A stretch of DNA of 64,000 bases from Saprospiraceae bacterium (GTDB lineage Bacteria > Bacteroidota > Bacteroidia > Chitinophagales > Saprospiraceae): contig JAIPBL010000003.1 in NCBI GenBank assembly GCA_021739645.1, positions 62,001 through 126,000 on the forward strand. The letters run 5' to 3'. The notes under the pieces were generated by a model. The model did no database searches. It was not told the DNA's origin and saw only the letters and a list, made by a program, of their open reading frames with translations. The position numbers and the translations under genes were made by a program. Within the stretch, counting starts at the first letter, position 1. Each line of letters opens with the position of its first letter. Below, in pieces: positions 36,285 to 44,586 of this stretch.

Positions 36285-38117
36285 ATGAAAACTTTGGAAT
36301 CCATCCAAAATGAACTTCGAGACCTTGTTCCGCAGGGCACCGACCTTGCTCTTGCTGCTTTTAAAAAAATGCTCAAGCCGGGCTCTGACTGCTTCAACGA
36401 CTATTTGGCCCTCGAAGGCCGCTACCAAGATGTTGGCCGTCAGCTGTTGCAAGGCATCATTTCCAACGAAAATGCCACCTTGGAATTTAACAAGATACGC
36501 CAGGCACTGCTGGATTTTATCAGTTCCCTCAAAGAAGCCGACCTGCCAGAACTAGCAAGTTCTTCCACTGGAGAGGGAGGTATGGCCGATATCTACAATG
36601 GTGAAGTGCTGTACCGCATCCCCAAACGAATGGCCGTTGGAGTGGAGTCGGAGTGCATCGTTAGGTTGGCGTTTGACCGAAAATTATTGCTGCACGATTT
36701 TGAGGTTCAGGTAGGCGACGTGATGAAGGATTTACGGATTGCCAACGTGATGGGCGTTGAACTGATTGACCCAAACGGTGACAAAGCATTCGAAATAACG
36801 ACCGTGTACGATACCGTACAGATGGTAGAAAAGGACTTGGTGACGGAGTGGATATTCTGTGTCACGCCTTTGAAGGAGGGCCAATATCCATTGGTCCTAA
36901 AGATTTCCATCATTGAAATTGTTGACGGCGTGGAACGGAAGCGCAACGAGGTGCTGAAAGAAAAAGTGGAAATCTTATTGACGCTCGACCAGAAAGATTT
37001 AGCTACAGAATTTGAAAAAGGATTCACTTGGCAGTTGACGGATAGCAACGAGCAACATGCGGTAGCTGGTGGCGACAGGGGGATTGAGCAGCCGTCGGCG
37101 CCAAGCCCAGCCGCTCCCCAACCAGCTCCAGCAAAGTCAGCAAAGGGCGTTGGTTTTGGACTAATAGGTAAGGTTATGGCAGGCGTAGCTGTACTACTGA
37201 TTGGGGGAGTGGCGCTAAAGGATTATATTTTCCCAAACAACTTTGATGTTAACCCGGGCGAGGTGGCGTCCATTGAACGTGCATCGAAATTCAAAGAACT
37301 CAGGTCGGACCCCAATCGGAAAGAGCTTGAGGATTTTTTAATAGAAAACCCTGCTACCCCCGAAGCCTCAGCGGCGATGGCGGTGCTTGACAGCTTGGAA
37401 AACGATACCTGGAATTCAGCCTTGGCATCCAATGAATACAGTGGCATGCAGCGTTACCTTGACCAATACCCAGCAGGCAAATATGCAGATGCGGCAGCCA
37501 TGCGCATGGATGAAATGAACCATGGGAATATTGCAGCGGTTGATTCGACCAATAATGACATCGGTGGCAAAGGTGTTCCAAAAGTTGATGCCAATGAGCT
37601 AGCCCCAAACCCGAACCATCCAAAACCAGCCAAACCAGGCAAGCAGCCAATAAAGAAAAAACCAAGCGTTAATCCGACGCCAAAGCCAGTAAATCCAACA
37701 ACCAATAACCCAACTACAACACCCAAGCCTGAAAAGCCAGCTCCCGTTGACCCAAATAAACCAGTGCCACTAGTTTCCGCTGCACGTCGGCCGGTTTTTA
37801 AAAAATGCGGCAATTCCAATCAGGCCAAGGAAGAAAAGTGCACGGAAGACAAGATTTACAGGTATTTGAAAAATGGTTTTAATTATCCTGCGGAGGCACT
37901 TCGGAAATCCATTGAAGGCACGGTCGTGGTAAGTTTTGTGGTGGAGCGGGATGGCTCCATTACTGACGTACGGGCGCTAAACGACATTGGGGGAGGCTGC
38001 GCCAAGGAGGCGGTTAGGTTGATAAAAAACCTTCCTAAATTCCAACCGGGACTGAATGGATTGAAAGAGCCAATCCGGGTGCAGTACACACAGTCAGTCC
38101 GGTTTAAATTGGGTTGA
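36285..38117 (+). CDS. Effector-associated-domain, single-pass, TonB C-terminal-domain protein
   Basis: This 610-residue protein has an unusual domain order. Residues 1-85 are an all-helical N-terminal domain (ESIQNELRDLVPQGTDLAL ... RQALLDFISSL) that I read as an effector-associated domain of the EAD11 style, the Death-like adaptors of bacterial conflict systems. Residues about 105-235 form a beta-rich domain (VLYRIPKRMAVGVESECIVR, then a TEWIFCVTPLKEGQYPLVLK strand) which I recall occurring next to EAD or TIR modules in Bacteroidota. A single transmembrane helix (about 290-311) follows, then a Pro/Lys-rich linker (430-500) like the rigid spacer of TonB, and a TonB C-terminal domain (about 505-610, YPAEALRKSIEGTVVVSFVV, FKLG end). 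The N-terminal part is therefore cytoplasmic and the TonB part periplasmic. It lies 69 bp before the dynamin-like gene. The fusion is clear; the function is inference. Confidence 0.75.
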   Translation: MKTLESIQNELRDLVPQGTDLALAAFKKMLKPGSDCFNDYLALEGRYQDVGRQLLQGIISNENATLEFNKIRQALLDFISSLKEADLPELASSSTGEGGMADIYNGEVLYRIPKRMAVGVESECIVRLAFDRKLLLHDFEVQVGDVMKDLRIANVMGVELIDPNGDKAFEITTVYDTVQMVEKDLVTEWIFCVTPLKEGQYPLVLKISIIEIVDGVERKRNEVLKEKVEILLTLDQKDLATEFEKGFTWQLTDSNEQHAVAGGDRGIEQPSAPSPAAPQPAPAKSAKGVGFGLIGKVMAGVAVLLIGGVALKDYIFPNNFDVNPGEVASIERASKFKELRSDPNRKELEDFLIENPATPEASAAMAVLDSLENDTWNSALASNEYSGMQRYLDQYPAGKYADAAAMRMDEMNHGNIAAVDSTNNDIGGKGVPKVDANELAPNPNHPKPAKPGKQPIKKKPSVNPTPKPVNPTTNNPTTTPKPEKPAPVDPNKPVPLVSAARRPVFKKCGNSNQAKEEKCTEDKIYRYLKNGFNYPAEALRKSIEGTVVVSFVVERDGSITDVRALNDIGGGCAKEAVRLIKNLPKFQPGLNGLKEPIRVQYTQSVRFKLG

Positions 38118-38186
38118 TTCCCGGGACTGAAGCGTGACGGAATTAGGTTTTCAGGTCTAATTTATCGTAAAAATGAACCAATATTT

Positions 38187-39908
38187 ATGACACAAATTCT
38201 GGACGATAAACTCCAAGGACTACGCTCGCATATTGACGAAATCGCAAAAGACCTACATGACCTGACAGTTGACATTGGCCACCAGGAACTCCGCCAAACC
38301 GTGAGCGAACTGCGCAACCGCATCAACGAGCCGTTCATGTTCGTCATCGTGGGCGAGGTGAAAGCAGGGAAGAGCAGCTTCGTAAATGCCCTTTTGTCAA
38401 CGGGAAAGGAGGTTTGCAAAGTCGCTCCGCAACCCATGACGGACACCATCCAGCAAGTAATTTGGGGGGAAACGGAGCAGGTCATTTCCATCAATCCCTA
38501 CCTGAAAAAAATCACGCACCCGGTTGAGATTTTAAAAGAAATCGCCATCGTGGATACGCCCGGTACGAACACCATCGTGGAGCACCACCAAGAAATCACC
38601 GAACGGTTCATCCCATCCAGCGACCTCATCGTTTTTGTTTTTGAGGCAAAAAACCCGTACCGCCAGTCGGCTTGGGAGTTCTTTGATTTCATCAACACCG
38701 AGTGGCGGCGCAAGGTCATTTTTGTGCTGCAGCAAAAAGACCTGATGGCACCTGATGAACTGCCAGTTAATGTGCAAGGTGTCGTTCAACATGCCCAGAA
38801 AAAAGGCATCGAAGCGCCAATTGTATTTGCCGTTTCGGCAAAATTGGAGCAAGAAGGAAATGAGCAGGCAAGCGGTTTTTTGCCCCTTCGAGAATACATT
38901 CGGGAGAACATCACTGGCGGAAAAGCCCCTGCCCTCAAGTTGACGAACAACATCAGCACCTGCCGCAACCTCAACGAACGAATCGGCAAGGGCATCGCCG
39001 ACCGCCTCAGGCAGCTCAAAGCTGACCAACAGTTCCGGCAGGAAGTGACGGAAACGTTGGTGAAACAGGAAGCCAAATCCCTGCGGCAAGTGGAAATGCT
39101 GGTGGAAAATCTGCTGTCAGGTTACGACCGAATCACGCTCACCACAGAGGAAGAACTGGTCGAAGGGCTTGGGTTTTTTAGTTTATTGAAACGTACCATT
39201 GCGGGCATCTTCTCCAAAAAAGCCAGTGCCCAGGAGTGGCTCGAAGCACTTGCCAAGGACCTCGACCAACAGCTCCACCTCGAACTGCAAAACAAACTCA
39301 ACGACAACGTCGCCGACCTCGCCGACAGCATCCAGCAGATGGCGAAAATGATTGACCTGAAAATCCATAAAAGCGAGACCATCCTGCGGAACAACCACGA
39401 GATTTTCAGCGACATTGCCGACCGCCGAGCCACGGTGATGGGGGATTTGCAGGAGACTTTCACCAAGTTCCTCAACCGACCAGAGAATTTCAGTGCCGAC
39501 CAGCTTTTTCCCGATAAAAAACCGGCTTCTGGTTCCATCGCAACGGGCAGCGGCTTGGCCGTGGTGGGTGTCATCCTCGCTGCCGTGACAAAGCTCGCCG
39601 TTTTTGATGTGACAGGCGGGGTGCTGACTGCAGTGGGTGTTCTGTTTGCCGGGTTTACTTCGGCAGCCAAAAAGCGGAAAATCGTGGAGGGCTACCAAAC
39701 CGAAATCACGAAAGGCCGGGGGCTGCTGCAAGAAGAACTTTCAGGGAAACTGCGCACCTACGTGACTGGCATCAAGACGAAAATTGACGCCAATTTCGAG
39801 GATTTTGATGCGATGCTGGAGAAGGAGGAGGCGCAGGTGGCGAAGTTGGAGGAGCGGCAGGGGGGGATTGAAGGACGGCTGGCGATAGTGGAAAGAGATT
39901 TGGAATAA
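38187..39908 (+). CDS. Dynamin-like GTPase
   Basis: This 573-residue protein has a dynamin-type G domain: P-loop GEVKAGKSS (56-64), switch Thr in QPMTDTI (about 83-88), DTPG (123-126) and QQKD in place of the usual (N/T)KxD (182-185). A long helical stalk follows (about 265-440). A hydrophobic hairpin at about 454-490 (VVGVILAAVTKLAVF, VLTAVGVLFAGF) could be the membrane-binding paddle. A coiled-coil tail completes it. Bacterial dynamins remodel or protect membranes, and some (DynA, LeoA) have been tied to phage tolerance or vesicle release. They often occur as two adjacent copies; this is single. It lies between the EAD-TonB gene and a restriction-modification pair. Confidence 0.88.
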   Translation: MTQILDDKLQGLRSHIDEIAKDLHDLTVDIGHQELRQTVSELRNRINEPFMFVIVGEVKAGKSSFVNALLSTGKEVCKVAPQPMTDTIQQVIWGETEQVISINPYLKKITHPVEILKEIAIVDTPGTNTIVEHHQEITERFIPSSDLIVFVFEAKNPYRQSAWEFFDFINTEWRRKVIFVLQQKDLMAPDELPVNVQGVVQHAQKKGIEAPIVFAVSAKLEQEGNEQASGFLPLREYIRENITGGKAPALKLTNNISTCRNLNERIGKGIADRLRQLKADQQFRQEVTETLVKQEAKSLRQVEMLVENLLSGYDRITLTTEEELVEGLGFFSLLKRTIAGIFSKKASAQEWLEALAKDLDQQLHLELQNKLNDNVADLADSIQQMAKMIDLKIHKSETILRNNHEIFSDIADRRATVMGDLQETFTKFLNRPENFSADQLFPDKKPASGSIATGSGLAVVGVILAAVTKLAVFDVTGGVLTAVGVLFAGFTSAAKKRKIVEGYQTEITKGRGLLQEELSGKLRTYVTGIKTKIDANFEDFDAMLEKEEAQVAKLEERQGGIEGRLAIVERDLE

Positions 39909-39955
39909 CCAACAATTTTTTTCAAAATTGCCAATTAAAATCAATATTCCAATTT

Positions 39956-40726
39956 ATGGCTGCCATTCTAAATTTTATGCCCGAAATCCAAATCCCACTT
40001 GAAGAATTAAGGAACTGGGGACAGCTATGGTTGAGTACCAACAATCCCGATACAGGTGGTATCAAGCAGGCAAACTGTTTTGTAAGAAAGCAGTCCGTCA
40101 ATTTTGCAACATTTATTGATAAGGCAGTTGCAGAATCACTGGCAAAAATGTTAGGTAATATACCAGTCGTTGCAGGTTCAGCTAAAAAGTTGATACCATC
40201 CCAAGCTGATTGTGTGGAAATGGGGCCTGCAAGAATTATTGGAGGTGTTCGACCTCAAAATTTTGATGTGGCATACAGGCCAGATGGTGTTCGCATAGCT
40301 TTTGACAGTAAAACATTGAACGATATTAAGAGTGTAGGTAAGAACTGGCAAAATATGGTTAATGACCTTGCTACAGAGGCGGCAACTGTTCATACCCGTT
40401 TTCCTTATGCAATTGTCGCTTTTATGGTTATGATTCCTGAGCCTGCTTTGGGAAGCAAACAACAAGCTGATTTAGTAAGAACATTGGAGCGAATGGCTTC
40501 AAGAAAGGATGTTTTGAACCAGTCCCATTTGGCAGAGGCAATTTCATTGGTGGTATGGAATCCAGTTGATGGGACGATAAGCAAATCAATTCCTGAGGAA
40601 AACTCGGTACTTCGGATTGAGCAATTTTCGAAAATCTTATATCCGCAGTACGTAAGCCGTTACAAAGGACTTCCACCTCATGATGAAGCAGGAGATGAGG
40701 TGGAAAATGAGAATGATGAAAACTAA
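39956..40726 (+). CDS. Putative type II restriction endonuclease
   Basis: This 256-residue protein is not recognised by overall sequence. It ends 11 bp before an adenine methylase, and has a plausible PD-(D/E)xK core: D104 in NFDVAYRP, then a strand reaching D117-S-K119 (GVRIAFDSKTL). An all-alpha N-terminal half and an acidic C-terminal tail (EAGDEVENENDEN) flank it. Together with the methylase this suggests a two-gene type II system. A second Met (39977) eight residues in is an equally plausible start. Base composition (about 35-40% G+C in sampled lines) is clearly lower than the dynamin gene, suggesting horizontal acquisition. Confidence 0.62.
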   Translation: MAAILNFMPEIQIPLEELRNWGQLWLSTNNPDTGGIKQANCFVRKQSVNFATFIDKAVAESLAKMLGNIPVVAGSAKKLIPSQADCVEMGPARIIGGVRPQNFDVAYRPDGVRIAFDSKTLNDIKSVGKNWQNMVNDLATEAATVHTRFPYAIVAFMVMIPEPALGSKQQADLVRTLERMASRKDVLNQSHLAEAISLVVWNPVDGTISKSIPEENSVLRIEQFSKILYPQYVSRYKGLPPHDEAGDEVENENDEN

Positions 40727-40737
40727 AATAACATAGA

Positions 40738-42387
40738 ATGGAATTATTTTTTGGAACTAATAAACTTCCAGCTTCGGAGCGAAAATTACGAGGTGGATAT
40801 TATACGCCAAATAAGCTTGCGGCTTATCTTGTTGATTGGGCTGTTCGTTTTGATACTAAAAGAATATTAGAGCCAAGTTGTGGGGATGGCAATTTTGTTG
40901 TTCCTATTATCGAAAGACTTAAGAAATTAAAAAAAATTGATGCCTCACTCACAGCCGTTGAACTCGAAACCGATGAACTTTTGAGTGCACAGAAAAAAGT
41001 ACATGATTCAGATATTATTGATTGGAGATTTGGTGATTTTTTCAATCACTATGCCGAGTTAAGTAAAGATAAACGATTTGATGTAGTGCTTGGAAATCCA
41101 CCTTTTATTAGGTTTCAACATATTGAAAATACGAGTAGAGATATTGCCTTTTCCCATTTAAGAAAGTCGGGCTATAAACCAACAAAATTGGCAAATATTT
41201 GGTCAGCCTTTGTTCAACTTAGCATTGAATTGTTGAAAGAAGGAGGCCGGATGGGATTTGTACTTCCTGCCGAATTATTGCAAGTAAACTATGCAGAAGA
41301 ACTTAGAAACAAACTTGTTTCCTCGTTTGAAAATGTATTAATAATTGGATTCAAAAAATTGGTATTCCCAGATATTCAACAAGAGGTTGTCTTATTATTG
41401 GCAGAAGGAAAACGGAGTGAAAAAGGATTTATTAGCGATATACATACACTTGAACTGGAAGATGGAGAGGAATTAATCCGAACTATAAATCTTGATAATG
41501 CAGTCCGTCATTTACCTGTTAAGCACACTCATACTGGAATGAAATGGACTTCATTGTTCATGTCTGATGAAAAATTTTCTGTCTTAGAAAAAGTGGCTCA
41601 AAATCCCCTTCTAACTTCATTAGGTAAGATTGCAAGTATTGATGTAGGACTTGTCACTGGGAGAAACAGTTTTTTTGTGATTCACGAAAAGCGAATGGAG
41701 GCCTTGGGTGCTATTGATTTCACTATTCCAATTGTAGGTAGGACAAGTGGGCTTAAATCTGTTGTTTTTAATTCACAAGATTTTGAAAAATATAGATTGA
41801 TTCACCCATCCTATTTGCTTAATTTTAATCAACGCAGAACTGAAGAAATCCCAAAGGATTTATTGAAATATATTGCCAGTGGAGAGAAAGAAGAAGTAAA
41901 CAAAGGTTACAAATGTAGAATTAGAAAGCGGTGGTTTGATGTGCCTTCCATTTACGTGCCTGATGGCTTTTTATTTCGACAGATTCATAAATACCCTTTA
42001 ATGGTGGTCAATGAAATTGGAGCTACTTCAACAGATACTGTCCATAGGGTAAGAATGAAAAACGGTAATTCTCCCCATAAGTTGGCTAGCGTGTTTTTTA
42101 ATTCATTGACTCTGGCTTGGGCAGAAGTCGCTGGTAGAAGCTATGGCGGCGGAGTCTTGGAACTTGAGCCTAATGAGGCTGAGAAGCTACTTATACCCTG
42201 GAAAGAAGACATGGATATTGATATTTCAATAGTTGATAACCTTCTTAGAAATGGTAAGGAGATTGAAGCACTTGACTATGTTGACACCATCGTTTTAGAA
42301 CAATTCCTCGGATTAACAAGGAAAGAAGTACTTGATGTCAGAGGAGCATGGCAGGAATTAAGGGACAGAAGAATTAATCGAAAATAA
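40738..42387 (+). CDS. N6-adenine DNA methyltransferase (gamma-type)
   Basis: This is a 549-residue methylase with class I SAM-dependent motifs in the order of N6-adenine enzymes: GGYYTPNKLAAYLVDWAV, motif I ILEPSCGDGNFVVPI, and motif IV VVLGNPPFIRF (NPPF). The C-terminal half is likely the target-recognition domain. It modifies adenine in a specific site and would protect host DNA from the endonuclease encoded just upstream; the size (about 550 residues) fits type II methylases such as those paired with XhoI/PaeR7I-like enzymes, but the target is unknown. The gene shares the low G+C content of its neighbour. It is not part of a type I system since no HsdS or HsdR is seen. Confidence 0.86.
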   Translation: MELFFGTNKLPASERKLRGGYYTPNKLAAYLVDWAVRFDTKRILEPSCGDGNFVVPIIERLKKLKKIDASLTAVELETDELLSAQKKVHDSDIIDWRFGDFFNHYAELSKDKRFDVVLGNPPFIRFQHIENTSRDIAFSHLRKSGYKPTKLANIWSAFVQLSIELLKEGGRMGFVLPAELLQVNYAEELRNKLVSSFENVLIIGFKKLVFPDIQQEVVLLLAEGKRSEKGFISDIHTLELEDGEELIRTINLDNAVRHLPVKHTHTGMKWTSLFMSDEKFSVLEKVAQNPLLTSLGKIASIDVGLVTGRNSFFVIHEKRMEALGAIDFTIPIVGRTSGLKSVVFNSQDFEKYRLIHPSYLLNFNQRRTEEIPKDLLKYIASGEKEEVNKGYKCRIRKRWFDVPSIYVPDGFLFRQIHKYPLMVVNEIGATSTDTVHRVRMKNGNSPHKLASVFFNSLTLAWAEVAGRSYGGGVLELEPNEAEKLLIPWKEDMDIDISIVDNLLRNGKEIEALDYVDTIVLEQFLGLTRKEVLDVRGAWQELRDRRINRK

Positions 42388-42397
42388 GCGCTTGAAT

Positions 42398-43006
42398 ATG
42401 AATACTTTCTGTTTTTACTTTTGGGCTGCTTCCATTTTCCTCTTTACCGCCTGCCACGCCGACCCCAACATCATTCCCGACGATGAAATACCCAACGGCC
42501 CAGGCCAGCCCCTCGAATGTGATTCGTTGCCCGTCCCCAATTCCGTTTTTTCCAATGCCGATGGGCAGTCACTGATTTTCATGGATAAATTGGGGCAAAA
42601 CTTCGACACGGTAATTTGCGTGAGAAATGTGGCCAAAGAAATCAAAGCCGAAGCGTTTGGGCAGGAATACTGCCAACGGCAATACACCACGGCCTTTTCT
42701 ACGAAATGGATGCCTACCCCTGATAATTATGCTGTGGAATTTCAAAATAACATTTCCCCAAGACACACCACACTTTCGGCATATTCCGTGCCTTATGAAG
42801 ATTTCTTGGCTTTTGACAATCGCTTCACGGAAGTAGCTGGCATTTACGAAGACACCCTCACCATCAATGGGAAGTTGTTTCACCAAGTATTTACCTACAC
42901 CTGCCAATCGAGTTCACCATGTACCTTTGCCGAATCTTTCGTTTTTTCGCTGAACGAAGGACTCGTGGCCATCAAGCGACAAGGGGCTTGGTGGACGAAA
43001 AAATAG
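42398..43006 (+). CDS. Hypothetical lipoprotein
   Basis: The 202-residue protein has a lipoprotein signal (MNTFCFYFWAASIFLFTAC, Cys19). A TTG two codons upstream is in frame, but the ATG at 42398 is preferred. The mature part begins with an acidic Pro-rich segment (IIPDDEIPNGPGQP) and is otherwise beta-rich (FDTVICVRNVAKEIKAEAFG, GIYEDTLTINGKLFHQVFTY). No family is recognised. G+C returns to the higher level here, so it belongs to the host side of the restriction-modification island boundary. It precedes the Sua5 gene by 12 bp and is possibly cotranscribed. Confidence 0.7.
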   Translation: MNTFCFYFWAASIFLFTACHADPNIIPDDEIPNGPGQPLECDSLPVPNSVFSNADGQSLIFMDKLGQNFDTVICVRNVAKEIKAEAFGQEYCQRQYTTAFSTKWMPTPDNYAVEFQNNISPRHTTLSAYSVPYEDFLAFDNRFTEVAGIYEDTLTINGKLFHQVFTYTCQSSSPCTFAESFVFSLNEGLVAIKRQGAWWTKK

Positions 43007-43018
43007 CAATTCGGCTGC

Positions 43019-44026
43019 ATGGAAACTGAAATCGGAACGGACATAAATCTCGCTGCAAAGCTTTTAAATGCTGGCAATGCAGTTGCAATCCCCACCGAAA
43101 CCGTGTACGGCCTCGCCGCCAATGCCCTCGACCCCGATGCCGTCCTGAAAATCTTCAAAGCCAAGAACCGCCCCCAATTTAACCCGCTCATCATCCACCT
43201 GCCAAACTGGGAATCGGTGAAAAAATACGTGACGGAAATCCCAGCAGATGCTGCCATTTTGGCCGAGAAGTTCTCACCCGGCCCGCTAACTTTTTTGTTG
43301 GAAAAGAAAAAACCGAACAGCAACCTGTCCTCGTTCACCCCTCATTCTTCGCCCCTCATCCCTGATTTAGTAACCGCAGGTAGTCCGAAAGTCGCTGTCA
43401 GAATCCCAGCACACCCGCTCACGAGGGCTTTGCTGGCGCACCTGGATTTCCCAGTGGCAGCACCTTCGGCAAATCCATTCGGCTACGTCAGCCCGACCAC
43501 GGCACAGCATGTCTTTGAAGGATTGAACGGCAAAATTCCGTACATCCTCGACGGCGGGCCGTGCCAGATTGGACTGGAATCAACCATCGTTGACTTTGAT
43601 AATCAGCAAGTTATCGTCCGGCGGCAGGGTGGGGTAGCAGTGGAAGCGATTGAGGAAGCTTTGGGCAAAAAAGTGCTGGTGCAAACTGGCGTGGAGGAAC
43701 ATCCAGTGGCTCCCGGTCAATTGAAAAGCCATTATGCAACCGCTACGCCGCTTTACGTGGAATGGACGGAGGAGCTACTTGCTCGTTTTGACAACAAAAA
43801 AATAGCGATGATTGCCTTCGGAAAAAACATGGATGGTGTTCAAGCCGATTTCCACTTTCAGCTATCGGCTTTCGCCAATTTTGACGAAGCTGCAAAAAAT
43901 CTCTTCTCGACCATGCGGGAGGCGGACGCCTGCGGGGCGGATGTGATTTTGTCGAAGTTCTTGCCAGAAACTGGCCTCGGCCAGGCCATTAATGACCGGC
44001 TTCGGCGGGCTGCCTGTACGACGTAG
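43019..44026 (+). CDS. sua5: L-threonylcarbamoyladenylate synthase (Sua5/YrdC type)
   Basis: This 335-residue enzyme makes threonylcarbamoyl-AMP for the t6A37 modification of ANN-decoding tRNAs. The YrdC-like domain (about 1-200) shows VAIPTETVYGLAANALD, KIFKAKNRPQFNPLIIHL and FPVAAPSANPFGYVSPTTAQ. A Sua5 C-terminal domain (about 230-335) distinguishes it from the shorter TsaC form. Its stop codon lies inside the left arm of a long inverted repeat shared with the convergent epimerase gene. It is essential in most bacteria. Confidence 0.92.
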   Translation: METEIGTDINLAAKLLNAGNAVAIPTETVYGLAANALDPDAVLKIFKAKNRPQFNPLIIHLPNWESVKKYVTEIPADAAILAEKFSPGPLTFLLEKKKPNSNLSSFTPHSSPLIPDLVTAGSPKVAVRIPAHPLTRALLAHLDFPVAAPSANPFGYVSPTTAQHVFEGLNGKIPYILDGGPCQIGLESTIVDFDNQQVIVRRQGGVAVEAIEEALGKKVLVQTGVEEHPVAPGQLKSHYATATPLYVEWTEELLARFDNKKIAMIAFGKNMDGVQADFHFQLSAFANFDEAAKNLFSTMREADACGADVILSKFLPETGLGQAINDRLRRAACTT

Positions 44027-44072
44027 CTCCCGCTACGGCGTTAAACTCGGCGTAGCAGGAGCTACGACGTAC
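44016..44072. terminator. Inverted repeat covering the stops of two convergent genes
   Basis: A 22-nt arm beginning GTACGACGTAGCTCC (44016-44037) is complementary, with two mismatches, to one ending GGAGCTACGACGTAC (44051-44072). The arms contain the stop codons of the sua5 gene (left) and the epimerase gene (right), so both messages end in the same hairpin. Confidence 0.85.
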
Positions 44073-44469
44073 AGTCCTGGCAGAGTTCCACCAGTACCCC
44101 ATTCGCTGATTTCGGGTGGATAAAACAAACCAACTTGTTGTCTGCTCCTCGTTTTGGTTCCGAGTTTAACAACCTAAATCCCTCACTTTCAAGCCGTTGC
44201 ATCTCAGCGTGAATATCTTCCACCTCAAATGCGATGTGATGAATACCCTCTCCCCGTTTTTCAATGAACTTGGCAATAGCGCTCTCCGGTGAGGTGGCTT
44301 CGAGCAGTTCGACCTTGGCCTCGCCCGTTTTAAAAAATGAAGTCAGGACATGCTCGCTTTCCACCGCTTCGACTTTGTAGTGGGGTGTGCCCAACAGTTT
44401 TTCATAAAGCTTGTTGGCCGATTCCAGGTTTTTGACGGCGATGCCGATGTGCTCTAGGTTTTTTACCAT
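44062..44469 (-). CDS. mce: Methylmalonyl-CoA epimerase
   Basis: This 135-residue single VOC-domain protein has the metal ligands typical of the epimerase: His7 (LEHIGIAVKNL), a His in EGIHHIAFEV and Glu in LVELCQ. ANKLYEKLLGTPHYK is the first helix. It interconverts the R and S forms of methylmalonyl-CoA in propionate metabolism together with the B12-dependent mutase, which is not in this window. The stop lies in the inverted repeat shared with sua5. The start at 44469 (MVKNLEHIG) is clear. Confidence 0.9.
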   Translation of the reverse strand: MVKNLEHIGIAVKNLESANKLYEKLLGTPHYKVEAVESEHVLTSFFKTGEAKVELLEATSPESAIAKFIEKRGEGIHHIAFEVEDIHAEMQRLESEGFRLLNSEPKRGADNKLVCFIHPKSANGVLVELCQDCTS

Positions 44470-44586
44470 GACAATTTATTTTAGCCGGAAAGTTAGGTCA
44501 TTTCACCACGAAAAAAAGCAGGCGACCGAGGCCGCCTGCTTGAATAAAATTGAATTAGTATGAAGTTTTTTTGAATGTAGAAAGCA

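Noticed and set aside
39956-42387. Type I or BREX-like system
   Set aside because: No HsdS, HsdR, PglZ or BrxC-like gene is present; only one endonuclease-like and one methylase gene.
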